A stretch of 64,000 nt of DNA from Caulobacter soli (GCF_011045195.1 NZ_CP049200.1:186001-250000), one strand, 5' to 3'; shown: positions 8,367 to 17,164, counted from the stretch's first letter. Numbers and translations are program-made. The notes: generated by a model from the letters alone, not told the origin.

Positions 8367-8611
8367 TCGAACAATTTCGGACCTCATCGTCTCAAGTCCT
8401 CGGATGCGCGCCCGGTTGCCGCACCGCAAAAGCCGATATACCCAAATAGAAATTCCAACGATCAAGCAACCGAACCTCGGTCGCAATCGAAGGATAGAAA
8501 ACTATTCATCGAATACGGGACGCAAGTCGCTGCACGACTTGGCGTGATCGCCTCCGCACAATCGAACGCGGAGATCGACGACGCACGCCAGCCACACAGA
8601 GCAAGGTGATC

Positions 8612-11600
8612 ATGACCATCTTCGCCACCGCTTCCTTCACGTCCGCCCTGGCCGGCGCGCCGCCGCAGGGGACCCTGGCCGCGCTGCTCCTCGCCCAGGC
8701 CGAGGCCGCGCCCCGCGCCGTCGCCCTCATCGAGGGCGAAGCCCGGCTTACGACCAGCGATCTCGTCGATCGCGCCAGCCGCGTCGCCGCCCAGCTGATC
8801 GCCGCGGGCGCGGTCAATGACACGGTCGTGGGCCTGTTCGCCGAGCCGTCGGCCGCCCTGATCACCGGGCTGTGGGGGATCGTGCTGTCTGGCGCGGCCT
8901 ATCTGCCGTTGGCGCCCGACTATCCCGAAGAGCGCCTGCGGCTGATGATCGAGGACAGCCGCCTGCGGATCGTGCTCTGCCAGGCCCGCTTCGCCGCCAC
9001 GGTGGAGACTTTCGCGCCGCCCGGCACGACCGTCGTGGTGATCGAGGACGCCCTGGCCGCCGGCGGCGAGGATTTGTCTCGCCGCGCGCCGGCGCTGTCG
9101 GGCCCGCGCGACCTAGCCTATGTCATCTATACCTCCGGCAGCACCGGCCGCCCCAAGGGGGTGATGATCGAGCAGGCCAGCATCGTAGGGCAACTGCGAT
9201 GGCTGGCGCGCGAACACGGCCTCGTCCCCGGCCAGATCCTTCTGCAAAAGACGCCGATCAGCTTCGACGCGGGCCAGTGGGAGCTTCTGGCCCCGGCCCT
9301 GGGCGTCACCATTGTGGTCGCCCCGCCGGGCGCCCATCGCGATCCCGACCTGCTCATCGACCTGGTGGTCAGCCATGGGGTCACCCTGCTGCAGGTGGTC
9401 CCTACCCTGCTGCGGGCCCTGGTCGAGACCGAGCGACTGGACCGCTGCCACACGCTGGCGCGAGTCTTCAGCGGCGGAGAGGCGCTGTCCAACGGCCTGG
9501 CCCGCGCCACGTTGGACGCCCTGCCCTGGGCCAGCCTGATCAATCTCTACGGCCCGACCGAGTGCACCATCAACAGCTCCAGCTGGCGCGTCGAGCCAAG
9601 CGCCCTCAGCGATCCGGCCGCGTCGGTGAGCATTGGCCGCCCAGTCGCCGATACGACCTACCATGTCCTCGACGCCGACCGCCGGCCCGTGGCGCCCGGC
9701 GCCGTGGGCGAGCTGTGGATCGGCGGCGCGCAGCTGGCGCGGGGCTATCTTCACCGGCCCGACCTGACGGCCGACCGCTTCATCCTCGATCCCTTCCGAC
9801 CGGGCGTCGCCGACGCGCGCCTCTACCGGTCCGGCGACCTGGTCTTCGCCGCGCCCGACGGCGCCGTACAGTTCGTGGGCCGCGCCGACGACCAGGTGAA
9901 GATCCGAGGCTTCCGCATCGAGCTGGATGAGGTGCGCCTTGCCATCGAGGCCCACGACTGGGTCAAGACCGCCGTCGTCGTCGCTCAGGACGACGCTCGC
10001 GGCGACAAGAACCTGATCGCCTATGTCGAACTCAGCCCGCGCGAGGCGGCGCTGATGGACCAGGGCCGGGCCGGCGCTCATCACCAATCCAAGGCCAGCC
10101 GCCTGCAGGTCCGGGCCCAGCTCTCCAATCCCGGCCTCAAGCGCGACGCCGAATTGGACGGCCTCGTCAGCATCGACCTGCCTGGCGACCAGGCCTCTCC
10201 CGCCCAACGCCGCCGCGCCTTCGCCCGCAAGACCTATCGCTTCTTCGAAGGCGGAGCTGCGGCCCTGACCGAGGTCGAGGCGCTGCTGAGGCCCAAACCC
10301 GTCTTGGTCGCACCCCGTGCGCCTGAAGGCGTCTCCTTGTCCGAACTGGGGACTTTGCTGCGCGAGTTTGGCCAGCACCACAGCCCCGAGCGGCTGCTGC
10401 CCAAATACGCCTATGCCTCCCCCGGCGCGCTGTACGCGGTGCAACTGCACCTGGAAATCACAGGCGTGACGGGCCTGGCCGACGGAACCTATTACTACCA
10501 TCCGGTCGATCACCGGCTCGTCCGGGTGGCGAAGGCGACCTCGTCCGCGCCGGGCGTCACGGTGCATCTGGTGGGCCGCCGCCCGGCGATTTCGGCGGTC
10601 TATCGCAGCAACGTCCAGGAGGTCCTGGAATTGGAGGCGGGCCACCTGTTGGGCCTGTTCGACGACGTGCTGGGCGAGCAGGGCCTGGCGATCGGGACGC
10701 CGGCCGAGCACCACCCGGTCGCCGCCGCCCTGACCACCAGCCAAGACGACGTCTATCTGGGCGCGTTCCCCCTGACCTCGCTGGGCGCGCCTGCGCAGGC
10801 GCGGCATCTCGTCGCCCACGTCCAGTCGCTGGACGGACGCCTTGAGGGCCTGACGCCGGGCCAGCATCGGCTGGGCGCCGACGGCGCCTTCGTCCGCGTC
10901 GCCGAGGGCCAGATCGAACGCAAGCACGTCATCGCCATCAACCAGCAGGTCTATGACCGGGCCAGCTTCGGCCTGACCCTGACCAGCGACAACCCGCAAG
11001 CCTGGCTGCGCTACATCGAGCTGGGCCGGTGGCTGCAGCGTCTTCAGCAGAACGGCCTGTCCCTGGGGCTGATGTCGTCGGGCTATTCGTCCAGGACCAG
11101 CGAGGACCTGCCGTCGGCCCGTCGCATCGCCGCCCTGCTGGGCCGCGAGGTCGGCGCCTCCTACTTCTGCGTCGGCGGACGGCTGTCTCAGAGCCAGATC
11201 GACAGCCAGGGCATGAACGAGGACGCCGTGCACATGCAGGGCCCGGCCGAGCTGATCGCCGCCGACCTGCGCCGGCTCCTGCCGCCTTACATGGCCCCCA
11301 GCCGCCTGGTCATCCTCGACGCCCTGCCCTTGACCGCCAACGGCAAGGTCGACCGCAAGGCGCTGGAGGCCCGCCGCGACCTGCTGGGCGGGACCGACGC
11401 CCGTCCGCACGTGGCGCCCCGCACCCCCGGCGAAGAAACGATCGAGGCGATCTGGCGCACGGCCCTCAAACGGGACCAGGTTTCGGTCGAGGACGACTTC
11501 TTCGCCCTGGGCGGCAACTCCCTGACCGCGGTGTCGCTGATCCACCGGATCAACGCGGCCCTCGGCGCGCGACTGAAGCTGCAGGCGCTGTTCGAAGCCC

Positions 11601-12478
11601 CGACGATCGCCGCCCTGGCCCGCAAGGTCGAGGCGGGCGAGGAGCACCAGGCCTCGCGCGCCGCGCCGCTGCGGGCGCATGGGACCGGCCGTCCGGTCTT
11701 CTGCTGGCCGGGCCTGGGCGGCTATCCGATGAACTTGCGCGCGCTGGCCAGGGGCCTCGGCGGCGAGCGTCGGGTCTTCGGCCTGCAGGCGCTGGGGATC
11801 AACGCCGGCGAGGTCCCGCACGGCGACATCCAGGCCATGGCCGCCGCCGATATCGAGACCCTTCGCAAGATCCAGCCCTCGGGCCCCTACACCCTCTGGG
11901 GTTATTCCTTCGGCGCGCGCGTGGCCTTCGAGACCGCCTACCAGCTGGAACAGGCCGGCGAGACGGTGGAGGCCCTGCACCTGATCGCGCCGGGCTCGCC
12001 CAGGCTGGACCTGCCAGCGACGCCCGCCGGCCCGCGCTACGACAATCCCAGCTATCAGGCGATCCTGTTCTCGGTTTACGCCGGCGCCCTGGATCATCCG
12101 GACCTGGCCGCCTGGCAAGTCGAGGTCCGCGACGACGCCAGCCTGGCCGCCTTCGTCTCGGCGCGCTTTGGCCTGGACGCCGACCTGGCCGTGCGCATCG
12201 CCGCCATCGTCCGGGCCACCTACCAGTTCCGCTACAGCTTCGAGGAGCTGGATCGCCGCCGCATCGCCGCGCCTGTCACCCTGATCAAGGCCCGAGGCGA
12301 CGACTACGCCTTCATCGAGGGCGTCAGCGGCTACAGCGCGACGCCGCCCAGGGTGATCGAGCTGGATGTCGACCACTACGCCTTGCTCAAGCCCGATGGC
12401 GTCGCGGCCCTGGCTCGCGCTCTGGCTGAACCTGCCCGCATCGTCCCCATCCCCATACGCGTCGTCGAGGAGGTCTGA
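8612..12478 (+). CDS. indC: Indigoidine-synthetase-type NRPS (A-Ox-T-TE)
   Basis: 1288 residues; ATG at 8612 with AAGG at 8603. Adenylation domain: YVIYTSGSTGRPKGV (about 170), SFDAGQWELL (about 217), LYGPTE (about 312), YRSGDL (about 404), GFRIELDEV (about 432) and the late LTANGKVDRK (about 907). Between the last two motifs about 430 residues are inserted that look like an FMN-dependent SagB-type oxidase (Ox) domain, including DGTYYYHPVDHRLV and LGLMSSGYSSRTSEDLPSARRI. Then come a carrier domain (DDFFALGGNSLTA, Ser near 969) and a thioesterase (GYSFGA near 1096, His in DVDHYALL near 1253). This order and length are those of BpsA/IndC, which cyclise and oxidise L-Gln. Reading the specificity positions against GrsA by eye gives D-A-W-Q-F-G-L-I-N-K, which fits glutamine. 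The product could be indigoidine, or the synthetase could feed a minimycin-like C-nucleoside (see neighbours). Confidence 0.93.
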   Translation: MTIFATASFTSALAGAPPQGTLAALLLAQAEAAPRAVALIEGEARLTTSDLVDRASRVAAQLIAAGAVNDTVVGLFAEPSAALITGLWGIVLSGAAYLPLAPDYPEERLRLMIEDSRLRIVLCQARFAATVETFAPPGTTVVVIEDALAAGGEDLSRRAPALSGPRDLAYVIYTSGSTGRPKGVMIEQASIVGQLRWLAREHGLVPGQILLQKTPISFDAGQWELLAPALGVTIVVAPPGAHRDPDLLIDLVVSHGVTLLQVVPTLLRALVETERLDRCHTLARVFSGGEALSNGLARATLDALPWASLINLYGPTECTINSSSWRVEPSALSDPAASVSIGRPVADTTYHVLDADRRPVAPGAVGELWIGGAQLARGYLHRPDLTADRFILDPFRPGVADARLYRSGDLVFAAPDGAVQFVGRADDQVKIRGFRIELDEVRLAIEAHDWVKTAVVVAQDDARGDKNLIAYVELSPREAALMDQGRAGAHHQSKASRLQVRAQLSNPGLKRDAELDGLVSIDLPGDQASPAQRRRAFARKTYRFFEGGAAALTEVEALLRPKPVLVAPRAPEGVSLSELGTLLREFGQHHSPERLLPKYAYASPGALYAVQLHLEITGVTGLADGTYYYHPVDHRLVRVAKATSSAPGVTVHLVGRRPAISAVYRSNVQEVLELEAGHLLGLFDDVLGEQGLAIGTPAEHHPVAAALTTSQDDVYLGAFPLTSLGAPAQARHLVAHVQSLDGRLEGLTPGQHRLGADGAFVRVAEGQIERKHVIAINQQVYDRASFGLTLTSDNPQAWLRYIELGRWLQRLQQNGLSLGLMSSGYSSRTSEDLPSARRIAALLGREVGASYFCVGGRLSQSQIDSQGMNEDAVHMQGPAELIAADLRRLLPPYMAPSRLVILDALPLTANGKVDRKALEARRDLLGGTDARPHVAPRTPGEETIEAIWRTALKRDQVSVEDDFFALGGNSLTAVSLIHRINAALGARLKLQALFEAPTIAALARKVEAGEEHQASRAAPLRAHGTGRPVFCWPGLGGYPMNLRALARGLGGERRVFGLQALGINAGEVPHGDIQAMAAADIETLRKIQPSGPYTLWGYSFGARVAFETAYQLEQAGETVEALHLIAPGSPRLDLPATPAGPRYDNPSYQAILFSVYAGALDHPDLAAWQVEVRDDASLAAFVSARFGLDADLAVRIAAIVRATYQFRYSFEELDRRRIAAPVTLIKARGDDYAFIEGVSGYSATPPRVIELDVDHYALLKPDGVAALARALAEPARIVPIPIRVVEEV

Positions 12479-12481
12479 CCG

Positions 12482-12715
12482 ATGCCCCACGTCAACATCA
12501 AGCACTTCCCCCGCGACCTCGATCCCGAGGCCCAGAAGGCCCTGGTCGAGGGGCTCGTCGGCTTGATCACCCAGGCGTTCGACGTGAGCGAGACCACCGT
12601 CTCCGTCGCTCTCGAACCCGTGGAGCCCGCAGCCTGGCGCGATCGCGTGGTGCTTCCTGAATTGCACAACCGGTCCGACCTGCTGGCGCGCCGTCCCGCC
12701 TACGACATCGCCTGA
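12482..12715 (+). CDS. 4-oxalocrotonate tautomerase-family enzyme (PptA-like)
   Basis: 77 residues. After Met removal the catalytic N-terminal proline (MPHVNIK) is present. The short beta-alpha-beta fold ([15 protein letters not shown], then [13 protein letters not shown]) resembles PptA/YdcE. It starts 3 bases after the NRPS stop and is followed 11 bases later by the PsuG-like gene, so it is surely cotranscribed. Family members catalyse keto-enol tautomerisation. A role on the unstable aminated glutarimide or oxazine intermediate made by the synthetase is an inference; I do not recall a tautomerase in published indigoidine clusters. Confidence 0.85.
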   Translation: MPHVNIKHFPRDLDPEAQKALVEGLVGLITQAFDVSETTVSVALEPVEPAAWRDRVVLPELHNRSDLLARRPAYDIA

Positions 12716-12726
12716 AAGAGGACGCC

Positions 12727-13704
12727 ATGCCCCAGATCGATCCTCAGCGCCTGGCCGAGCGGCTTGTCCTGGCGCCCGAGGTCCACGCCGCGCTGGCGTC
12801 CGGCCGCCCCGTCGTGGCGCTGGAATCCAACGTCATCACCCATGGTCTGCCCTATCCCGACAATGTCGAGACCGCCTTGGCCGTCGAGGCCGCCGTGCGG
12901 GCCGGCGGCGCGGTTCCGGCCACGATCGCCATCGAGGACGGCCACCTGCTGGTGGGCCTGGATCGCGAGACGATCCAGCGCTTCGCCACCGAGCCCGGCA
13001 TCCCCAAGGTGTCCAGCCGCGACCTGCCTTTCGCCCTGGCGCGCGGCGGCAAGGGCGCGACCACCGTCGCCTCGTCTCTGGCCATCGCCGAGCTGGCGGG
13101 CATCGCCGTCTTCGCCTCGGCCGGGATCGGCGGCGTGCATCGCGGCGCGGCCCAGAGCTGGGACGTCTCGGCCGATCTCGTGCAGTTCACCCGCTCGAAG
13201 GTCGCCGTGGTCTGCGCCGGGGCCAAGACGATCCTGGACCTGGGCCTGACCGTCGAGGTGCTGGAGACGCAAGGCGTGCCGCTGGTCACCTACGGCTTCG
13301 ACGAGGTGCCGGCCTTCTATTGCCGCTCCAGCGGCGTGCCGAGCCCGCAGCGTCTTGACGACATGGCCACCATCGCCAGGGCCGTCGACCTGCACTGGGC
13401 CCTGGGCGGAACCGGCGGCGTGCTGGTGGCCGCGCCGATCCCCGAGGCCGACGCCTTGGACGGCGAGGCCATCGAGACGGCCATTCTTGACGCCATCGCC
13501 GCCGCCGAGGCCGAAGGGATAGCCGGCGCGGGCCTGACCAAGCGGCTGATGCGGGCGGTCGACGCGGCCACCGACGGCCGCTCGTCCAGGGCGAACGCCG
13601 CCGTGCTGGTCCACACCGCCCATCTGGGCGGCAGGCTGGCGGCGGCCTATGCGGCCCTGGCGCCCAGCCGGCCGCAACGCGCCGCCGCGGGGGTGCTGGC
13701 CTGA
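12727..13704 (+). CDS. psuG: Pseudouridine-5'-phosphate glycosidase family protein (PsuG / IndA-like)
   Basis: 325 residues, full family length. Conserved blocks: [17 protein letters not shown] (about residue 29, with the catalytic Glu), [28 protein letters not shown] (about 95-120, with Lys), [13 protein letters not shown] (about 160, the Lys that forms a Schiff base with ribose) and the C-terminal [10 protein letters not shown] (Asn). PsuG reversibly cleaves or forms the C-C bond between ribose-5-phosphate and uracil. In indigoidine/minimycin clusters the homologue (IndA/MinB) is thought to join ribose-5-phosphate to the synthetase-derived heterocycle. Its place in this operon and the absence of a PsuK kinase argue for that biosynthetic role rather than pseudouridine breakdown. 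Confidence 0.9.
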   Translation: MPQIDPQRLAERLVLAPEVHAALASGRPVVALESNVITHGLPYPDNVETALAVEAAVRAGGAVPATIAIEDGHLLVGLDRETIQRFATEPGIPKVSSRDLPFALARGGKGATTVASSLAIAELAGIAVFASAGIGGVHRGAAQSWDVSADLVQFTRSKVAVVCAGAKTILDLGLTVEVLETQGVPLVTYGFDEVPAFYCRSSGVPSPQRLDDMATIARAVDLHWALGGTGGVLVAAPIPEADALDGEAIETAILDAIAAAEAEGIAGAGLTKRLMRAVDAATDGRSSRANAAVLVHTAHLGGRLAAAYAALAPSRPQRAAAGVLA

Positions 13705-14900
13705 TGAGCGCTAACGTCGTCGAGGCGCTGCTGGCCGACCGCGCCTACCACATCGAATTCAACGGCCATCTGACCAACCACGCCAAGCACGCGGTCGTCG
13801 CCCTGGCCGGCCTGGGGGCCGCGCCCGAGCAGGTGCGGGCCTATTACGAGAACTACGCCCGGCTGACGACCTACGGCTACGGCCTGGAGCCGGCCCGCAC
13901 ATCGGACCTGGTGGTCACCCGCGAGACCTGGCGAGACTTCCTGGGCCGGCGGCGGGGCTTTTCGGCCCTGTGCGCCTTCTTCGACGCCGAGGCGCAACGC
14001 CTGGGCCTGGACGGCGTGGTGGCGATCTACGGCCCCGAACTCCTGACCGGTTGGATCGGCGCCTTCACCCACGCCACCATCCACCTGGGCTGGGCGCTGG
14101 ACGCCGGCGGCCGCTGGATGGCGATCGAAGGCTTGGCCTACATGGTCTTCACCCACGTCCCGGCCCATGCCGAGCGCGCCGCGCCCGACCCGGCCGCCGC
14201 CGCCGACGCATCGCCCCATGACAGCCTGCTGCGGATCGCCCGGACCTGGCATGCCGATCCGTCGGTGGCGCAACAGGTGCAGGCGGCCCTGGCCGACACC
14301 GCCTCGCCCGCCGCCCGCGCGATCCATCCGGAACTGGCGCGCTCGGGTCTGCAATACCGCATCGCCCGCAGCGCCGCCCAGGGCCACCCGCTGATCTACG
14401 GCCTGGCGCCCTGGGCGTCGCGCCCGCCGCAAGCCGAGGACTGGGAGGCGCTGTTCGAGGCCGTCACCCTGCTCTATCTGGCCTTCCCCGGCGACTTCGT
14501 GCTGCTGCACCTGATCACCGCCCTGCACGCGGTGGAGACCATCGCCGCGCGCCTGGCGCCGACGGAGGCCCTCGCCGCCTACCAGGGCTACTGGGTCGGG
14601 GCGCTGGGCGTGGCTTTCGGCGAGAAGCTGATCCCCAAGCCGGAAAAGCTGGAGGCCCTGGCCAAGGCCCTTCAGGGACGCGACGACCTGGAAAGTCCCG
14701 AGCGGGCCGCCGATTGGCGCGCGACCATCGATCGCGCCGTGCTGGAGGAGGAGGAGCACAATCCCAAGCTCGCCTACGTCCTGCAAAAGCTGTGGCGACG
14801 ATCCGGCGGGCGGACGCTCTATCGCGTCGCCGCGGCCCAGTTCACCAAGACCCCGCTTCTGCCCCCCAGCTTCGAGCAGCCGGCCGACGACGAGGCCTGA
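13704..14900 (+). CDS. DUF4243 / questin oxidase-like protein
   Basis: 398 residues. It starts with an ATG sharing its A with the TGA of the preceding gene (TGATG), so it is translationally coupled. The family N-terminus is recognisable: YHIEFNGHLTNHAKHAVVALAGLGA (His- and Asn-rich), then YYENYARLTTYGYGLEPA. Histidines recur through the protein (GAFTHATIHLGWALDAG, LLHLITALHAVETI), consistent with a His-rich oxygenase fold. Fungal questin oxidase is the named family member; the bacterial reaction is not established in my knowledge. In Streptomyces minimycin-type clusters I recall a DUF4243 domain, partly fused to a HAD phosphatase; here it stands alone. Likely role: oxidative remodelling of the ring or of the C-nucleoside. 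Confidence 0.82.
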   Translation: MSANVVEALLADRAYHIEFNGHLTNHAKHAVVALAGLGAAPEQVRAYYENYARLTTYGYGLEPARTSDLVVTRETWRDFLGRRRGFSALCAFFDAEAQRLGLDGVVAIYGPELLTGWIGAFTHATIHLGWALDAGGRWMAIEGLAYMVFTHVPAHAERAAPDPAAAADASPHDSLLRIARTWHADPSVAQQVQAALADTASPAARAIHPELARSGLQYRIARSAAQGHPLIYGLAPWASRPPQAEDWEALFEAVTLLYLAFPGDFVLLHLITALHAVETIAARLAPTEALAAYQGYWVGALGVAFGEKLIPKPEKLEALAKALQGRDDLESPERAADWRATIDRAVLEEEEHNPKLAYVLQKLWRRSGGRTLYRVAAAQFTKTPLLPPSFEQPADDEA

Positions 14901-14911
14901 AGGAGACCGCC

Positions 14912-15595
14912 ATGCCCCTGGATCAAGCGCCCGTCTTGTCCCGTCCGTCGATCGAGGCGGGCCTTCTGGTGTTGCCCCAGACACGGCAGCTGCGCGCCCT
15001 CCATACGGTCGTCCGCGACCGCACCGCCTCGCGCGCCGCCTTCGTGCACTACAGCGGCCGCATCATCCGCCTGCTGCTGGAAAACGCCCTGGGCCTGCTG
15101 CCGCTGGAGCCCAAGACCGTCGAGACGCCCGTCGGCCGCACATACGAGGGCCTGGCCTTCGCCGAGCACATCTGCGGGGTGTCGGTGATCCGAGCCGGCG
15201 AGAGCATGGAAGGCGAGCTGCGCGCCATCATTCCCGGCGTGCGTATCGGCAAGATCCTGATCCAGCGCGACAAGGTCACCAAGGCGCCGCGCTTCTACTA
15301 CCAGAACCTGCCGGCCGACATCGCCGACCGCCAGGTGCTGCTTCTGGACCCCATGCTGGCCACCGGCGGCACCGCCCTGGCGGCGGTCGAGCTGCTGCTG
15401 CAACAGGGCGTGCTCGAGGAGAACATCGTGTTCGTGGCGTTCATCGCCGCGCCTGAAGGCGTGGCGGCCCTGGCCGGCCGATACCCCAAACTGCGGATCG
15501 TCACGTCGGCGATCGAGGAGCGGCTGAACGAAAACGCCTACATGCTGCCGGGCATCGGCGATTTCGGCGACCGCTACTTCGGCTCGCCCGCCTGA
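14912..15595 (+). CDS. upp: Uracil phosphoribosyltransferase
   Basis: 227 residues. The ATG at 14912 has a strong AAGGAG at 14900-14905; longer in-frame readings lie inside the upstream gene. The PRPP-binding motif is seen in VLLLDPMLATGGTALAAVE (about residues 143-161). The C-terminal uracil-binding GIGDFGDRYFG is also present. The enzyme makes UMP from uracil and PRPP. As last gene of the synthetase operon it matches MinD of the minimycin cluster, for which raising the UMP pool was described as self-resistance against the toxic nucleotide analogue. It could also simply salvage uracil; a second housekeeping upp elsewhere in the genome would favour the resistance role. Confidence 0.9.
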   Translation: MPLDQAPVLSRPSIEAGLLVLPQTRQLRALHTVVRDRTASRAAFVHYSGRIIRLLLENALGLLPLEPKTVETPVGRTYEGLAFAEHICGVSVIRAGESMEGELRAIIPGVRIGKILIQRDKVTKAPRFYYQNLPADIADRQVLLLDPMLATGGTALAAVELLLQQGVLEENIVFVAFIAAPEGVAALAGRYPKLRIVTSAIEERLNENAYMLPGIGDFGDRYFGSPA

Positions 15596-16047
15596 GCCGC
15601 CGGCGCCCGGCGCAGTCGCCGCGGCGCGTTCGGAGTGTTGGCCAGCCAGATCCCGGCGACAATCAGGCCCGCCCCGGCCAAGCGCACCAGGGTGCGTCCA
15701 TCGATGGCCGCGCCGAGATTGCTGATCACCACGCCGGTCAGCATCTGGGCGCCGACCACCAGGCCGGCGGTGCGGCTGGCGCCCAGCCGAACCACCACAT
15801 GGCTGTTGAGCGCCACGAAGGCTACGCCGAGCACGCCGCCGATCCAGGCGAACCAGGGCGCCGGGCCGACGTGAAAGGCTCCGACGCCTTGCAGCGCCAT
15901 CGGAGCCGACAGGAAGACAAAGCCCACGACGTGGTTCCAAAGCGAGGCCCTCAAGGGACCGTCGCGACGCCCCAGGTGGCCGTTGACGGCGCGGCTGAGG
16001 CCGATGCACAAGCCGTTGGACAGGGCCAGAAGGACGGCGGTCAGCAT
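15574..16047 (-). CDS. Half-size DMT transporter (DUF606/YdcZ), subunit 2
   Basis: 157 residues with five membrane helices and the DUF606 N-terminus (LLALSNGLCIGLSRAVNGHLG, typical G/N-rich helix 1, then LWNHVVGFVFLS). Such five-helix proteins are half a drug/metabolite transporter and often come as unlike pairs. Here the partner lies 1 base upstream. The 3' end overlaps the convergent uracil phosphoribosyltransferase gene by 22 bases. The context suggests export of the product of the synthetase operon (MinT-like role), which is an inference. Confidence 0.82.
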   Translation of the reverse strand: MLTAVLLALSNGLCIGLSRAVNGHLGRRDGPLRASLWNHVVGFVFLSAPMALQGVGAFHVGPAPWFAWIGGVLGVAFVALNSHVVVRLGASRTAGLVVGAQMLTGVVISNLGAAIDGRTLVRLAGAGLIVAGIWLANTPNAPRRLRRAPAAQAGEPK

Positions 16048-16048
16048 G

Positions 16049-16519
16049 TCAGCCCGCCGCCGCGATGATGACGAGGCTGCCGGTCAGCACCAGTCCCAGT
16101 CCCAGCAATCCGCCGGTCGTGGGCGCGCGCCGCTCCAGACCCAGCCAGCCGAACCGATCGGCCGCGACGCCGAACAGCATCTGTCCGGCCAGCATCAGGG
16201 CCAGGGTTCCCGAAAAGCCCAGCGGCCCGTTGACGGTGATCGCCGCCAGCAGGACCGTTAGGGCGCCGGGCACGCCGCCCAGATAGATCCAGCGCGGCCA
16301 GCGTCCGCCGGCAGGCGCCGGAACCGAGACCGGCCTGGAGCGAGCCCAGACCAGCACCGCGGTCAGCGCCACGACGGCGCCGACGCCGTGGGCGATCCAG
16401 GACGCGAAAAGGGGTGTCGAGAAGTGCGCCAGCCGGCTGTTGAAGGCGATCATCGTGGCCAGCACAACGCCGGCCAGCAGGGCCAGGACGGTTTCGGAGG
16501 CGACGGGCTTAGGCACCAA
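16049..16519 (-). CDS. Half-size DMT transporter (DUF606/YdcZ), subunit 1
   Basis: 156 residues, five hydrophobic segments, same family as the next gene (LALLAGVVLATMIAFNSRLAHF, then FASWIAHGVGAVVALTAVLV). The start overlaps the end of the HD hydrolase gene by 11 bases, so HD, subunit 1 and subunit 2 form one minus-strand operon. The tandem, diverged pair probably makes an antiparallel heterodimer in the inner membrane. Confidence 0.82.
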   Translation of the reverse strand: MVPKPVASETVLALLAGVVLATMIAFNSRLAHFSTPLFASWIAHGVGAVVALTAVLVWARSRPVSVPAPAGGRWPRWIYLGGVPGALTVLLAAITVNGPLGFSGTLALMLAGQMLFGVAADRFGWLGLERRAPTTGGLLGLGLVLTGSLVIIAAAG

Positions 16520-17087
16520 ACAGCCCCTCCTGACGCGCGACCGCTAGCCGCGCCTCGATATGCGTCCAGAGGCGGGGGCACCCTCGGCGGATCGGCTCGG
16601 CGACGCGCGCCACCACGCGCTCGTGGCTGATGCCGTTCTCGCGCCAGCTCTGGCCGTTGTTGGCGAGATTCAGCAGCACCGGCATGGCTCGGTCGATGGC
16701 GTGGGCGAAGCGCGCCTCCGGCGTCTCCTCGTCCTCGAACTCGTCCCAGAGCGCCACCAGCGCCTGGGCCTGGGTTTCCGGCAGGACGCCGAAGATCCGC
16801 TCCACGGCCCGCCGCTCGGCCGCCTTGCGCTCGGAAAGGCCGGTCTCGACAAAGGCCATGACGTCGCCGGTGTCGATCTCGCCCACGTCGTGCACCAACA
16901 GCAGCGACACCACGCGCGGCAGGTCCACCGGCTGGGCGGCGTAGGGCTGCAGGGCCGCCGCCGCCAGGGCGATCTGCCAGCTATGCTCGGCCGGGTTCTC
17001 GTAACGATCGAGGCCCAGGGGTTTGACCTTGCGGGTCACGCCCTTGAGCTTGTCCAGTTCGAGGATGAATCCGATCACGTCGTCCAT
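16509..17087 (-). CDS. HD-domain phosphohydrolase (YfbR-like 5'-nucleotidase)
   Basis: 192 residues. The metal ligands of the HD superfamily are clear: H35 in PAEHSWQ, H66-D67 in LLVHDVGEIDTGD with the YfbR-type E70 and D72, and a later Asp in AHAIDRAMP. YfbR-like members dephosphorylate nucleoside 5'-monophosphates. It is first in the operon with the two exporter halves, facing the synthetase operon. I infer that it removes the 5'-phosphate from the C-nucleoside product, the job done in Streptomyces by the HAD phosphatase domain of MinC, which is missing here. Confidence 0.85.
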   Translation of the reverse strand: MDDVIGFILELDKLKGVTRKVKPLGLDRYENPAEHSWQIALAAAALQPYAAQPVDLPRVVSLLLVHDVGEIDTGDVMAFVETGLSERKAAERRAVERIFGVLPETQAQALVALWDEFEDEETPEARFAHAIDRAMPVLLNLANNGQSWRENGISHERVVARVAEPIRRGCPRLWTHIEARLAVARQEGLFGA

Positions 17088-17164
17088 GGCGTCCTCGCGC
17101 GGCGAGGCTCGATCATCGGCCCTGTCCGCCCTTCGGCGGAAGACCGACCGTGGTCCACAAAGAG

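Noticed and set aside
9113..12667. 1184-residue minus-strand open frame across the synthetase
   Set aside because: Antisense shadow of the NRPS; Gly/Arg/Gln-rich with no domain.
14912..15595. UPRT simply as a housekeeping salvage gene
   Set aside because: Possible, but its tight placement as last gene of the synthetase operon favours a cluster function; kept as an open alternative.
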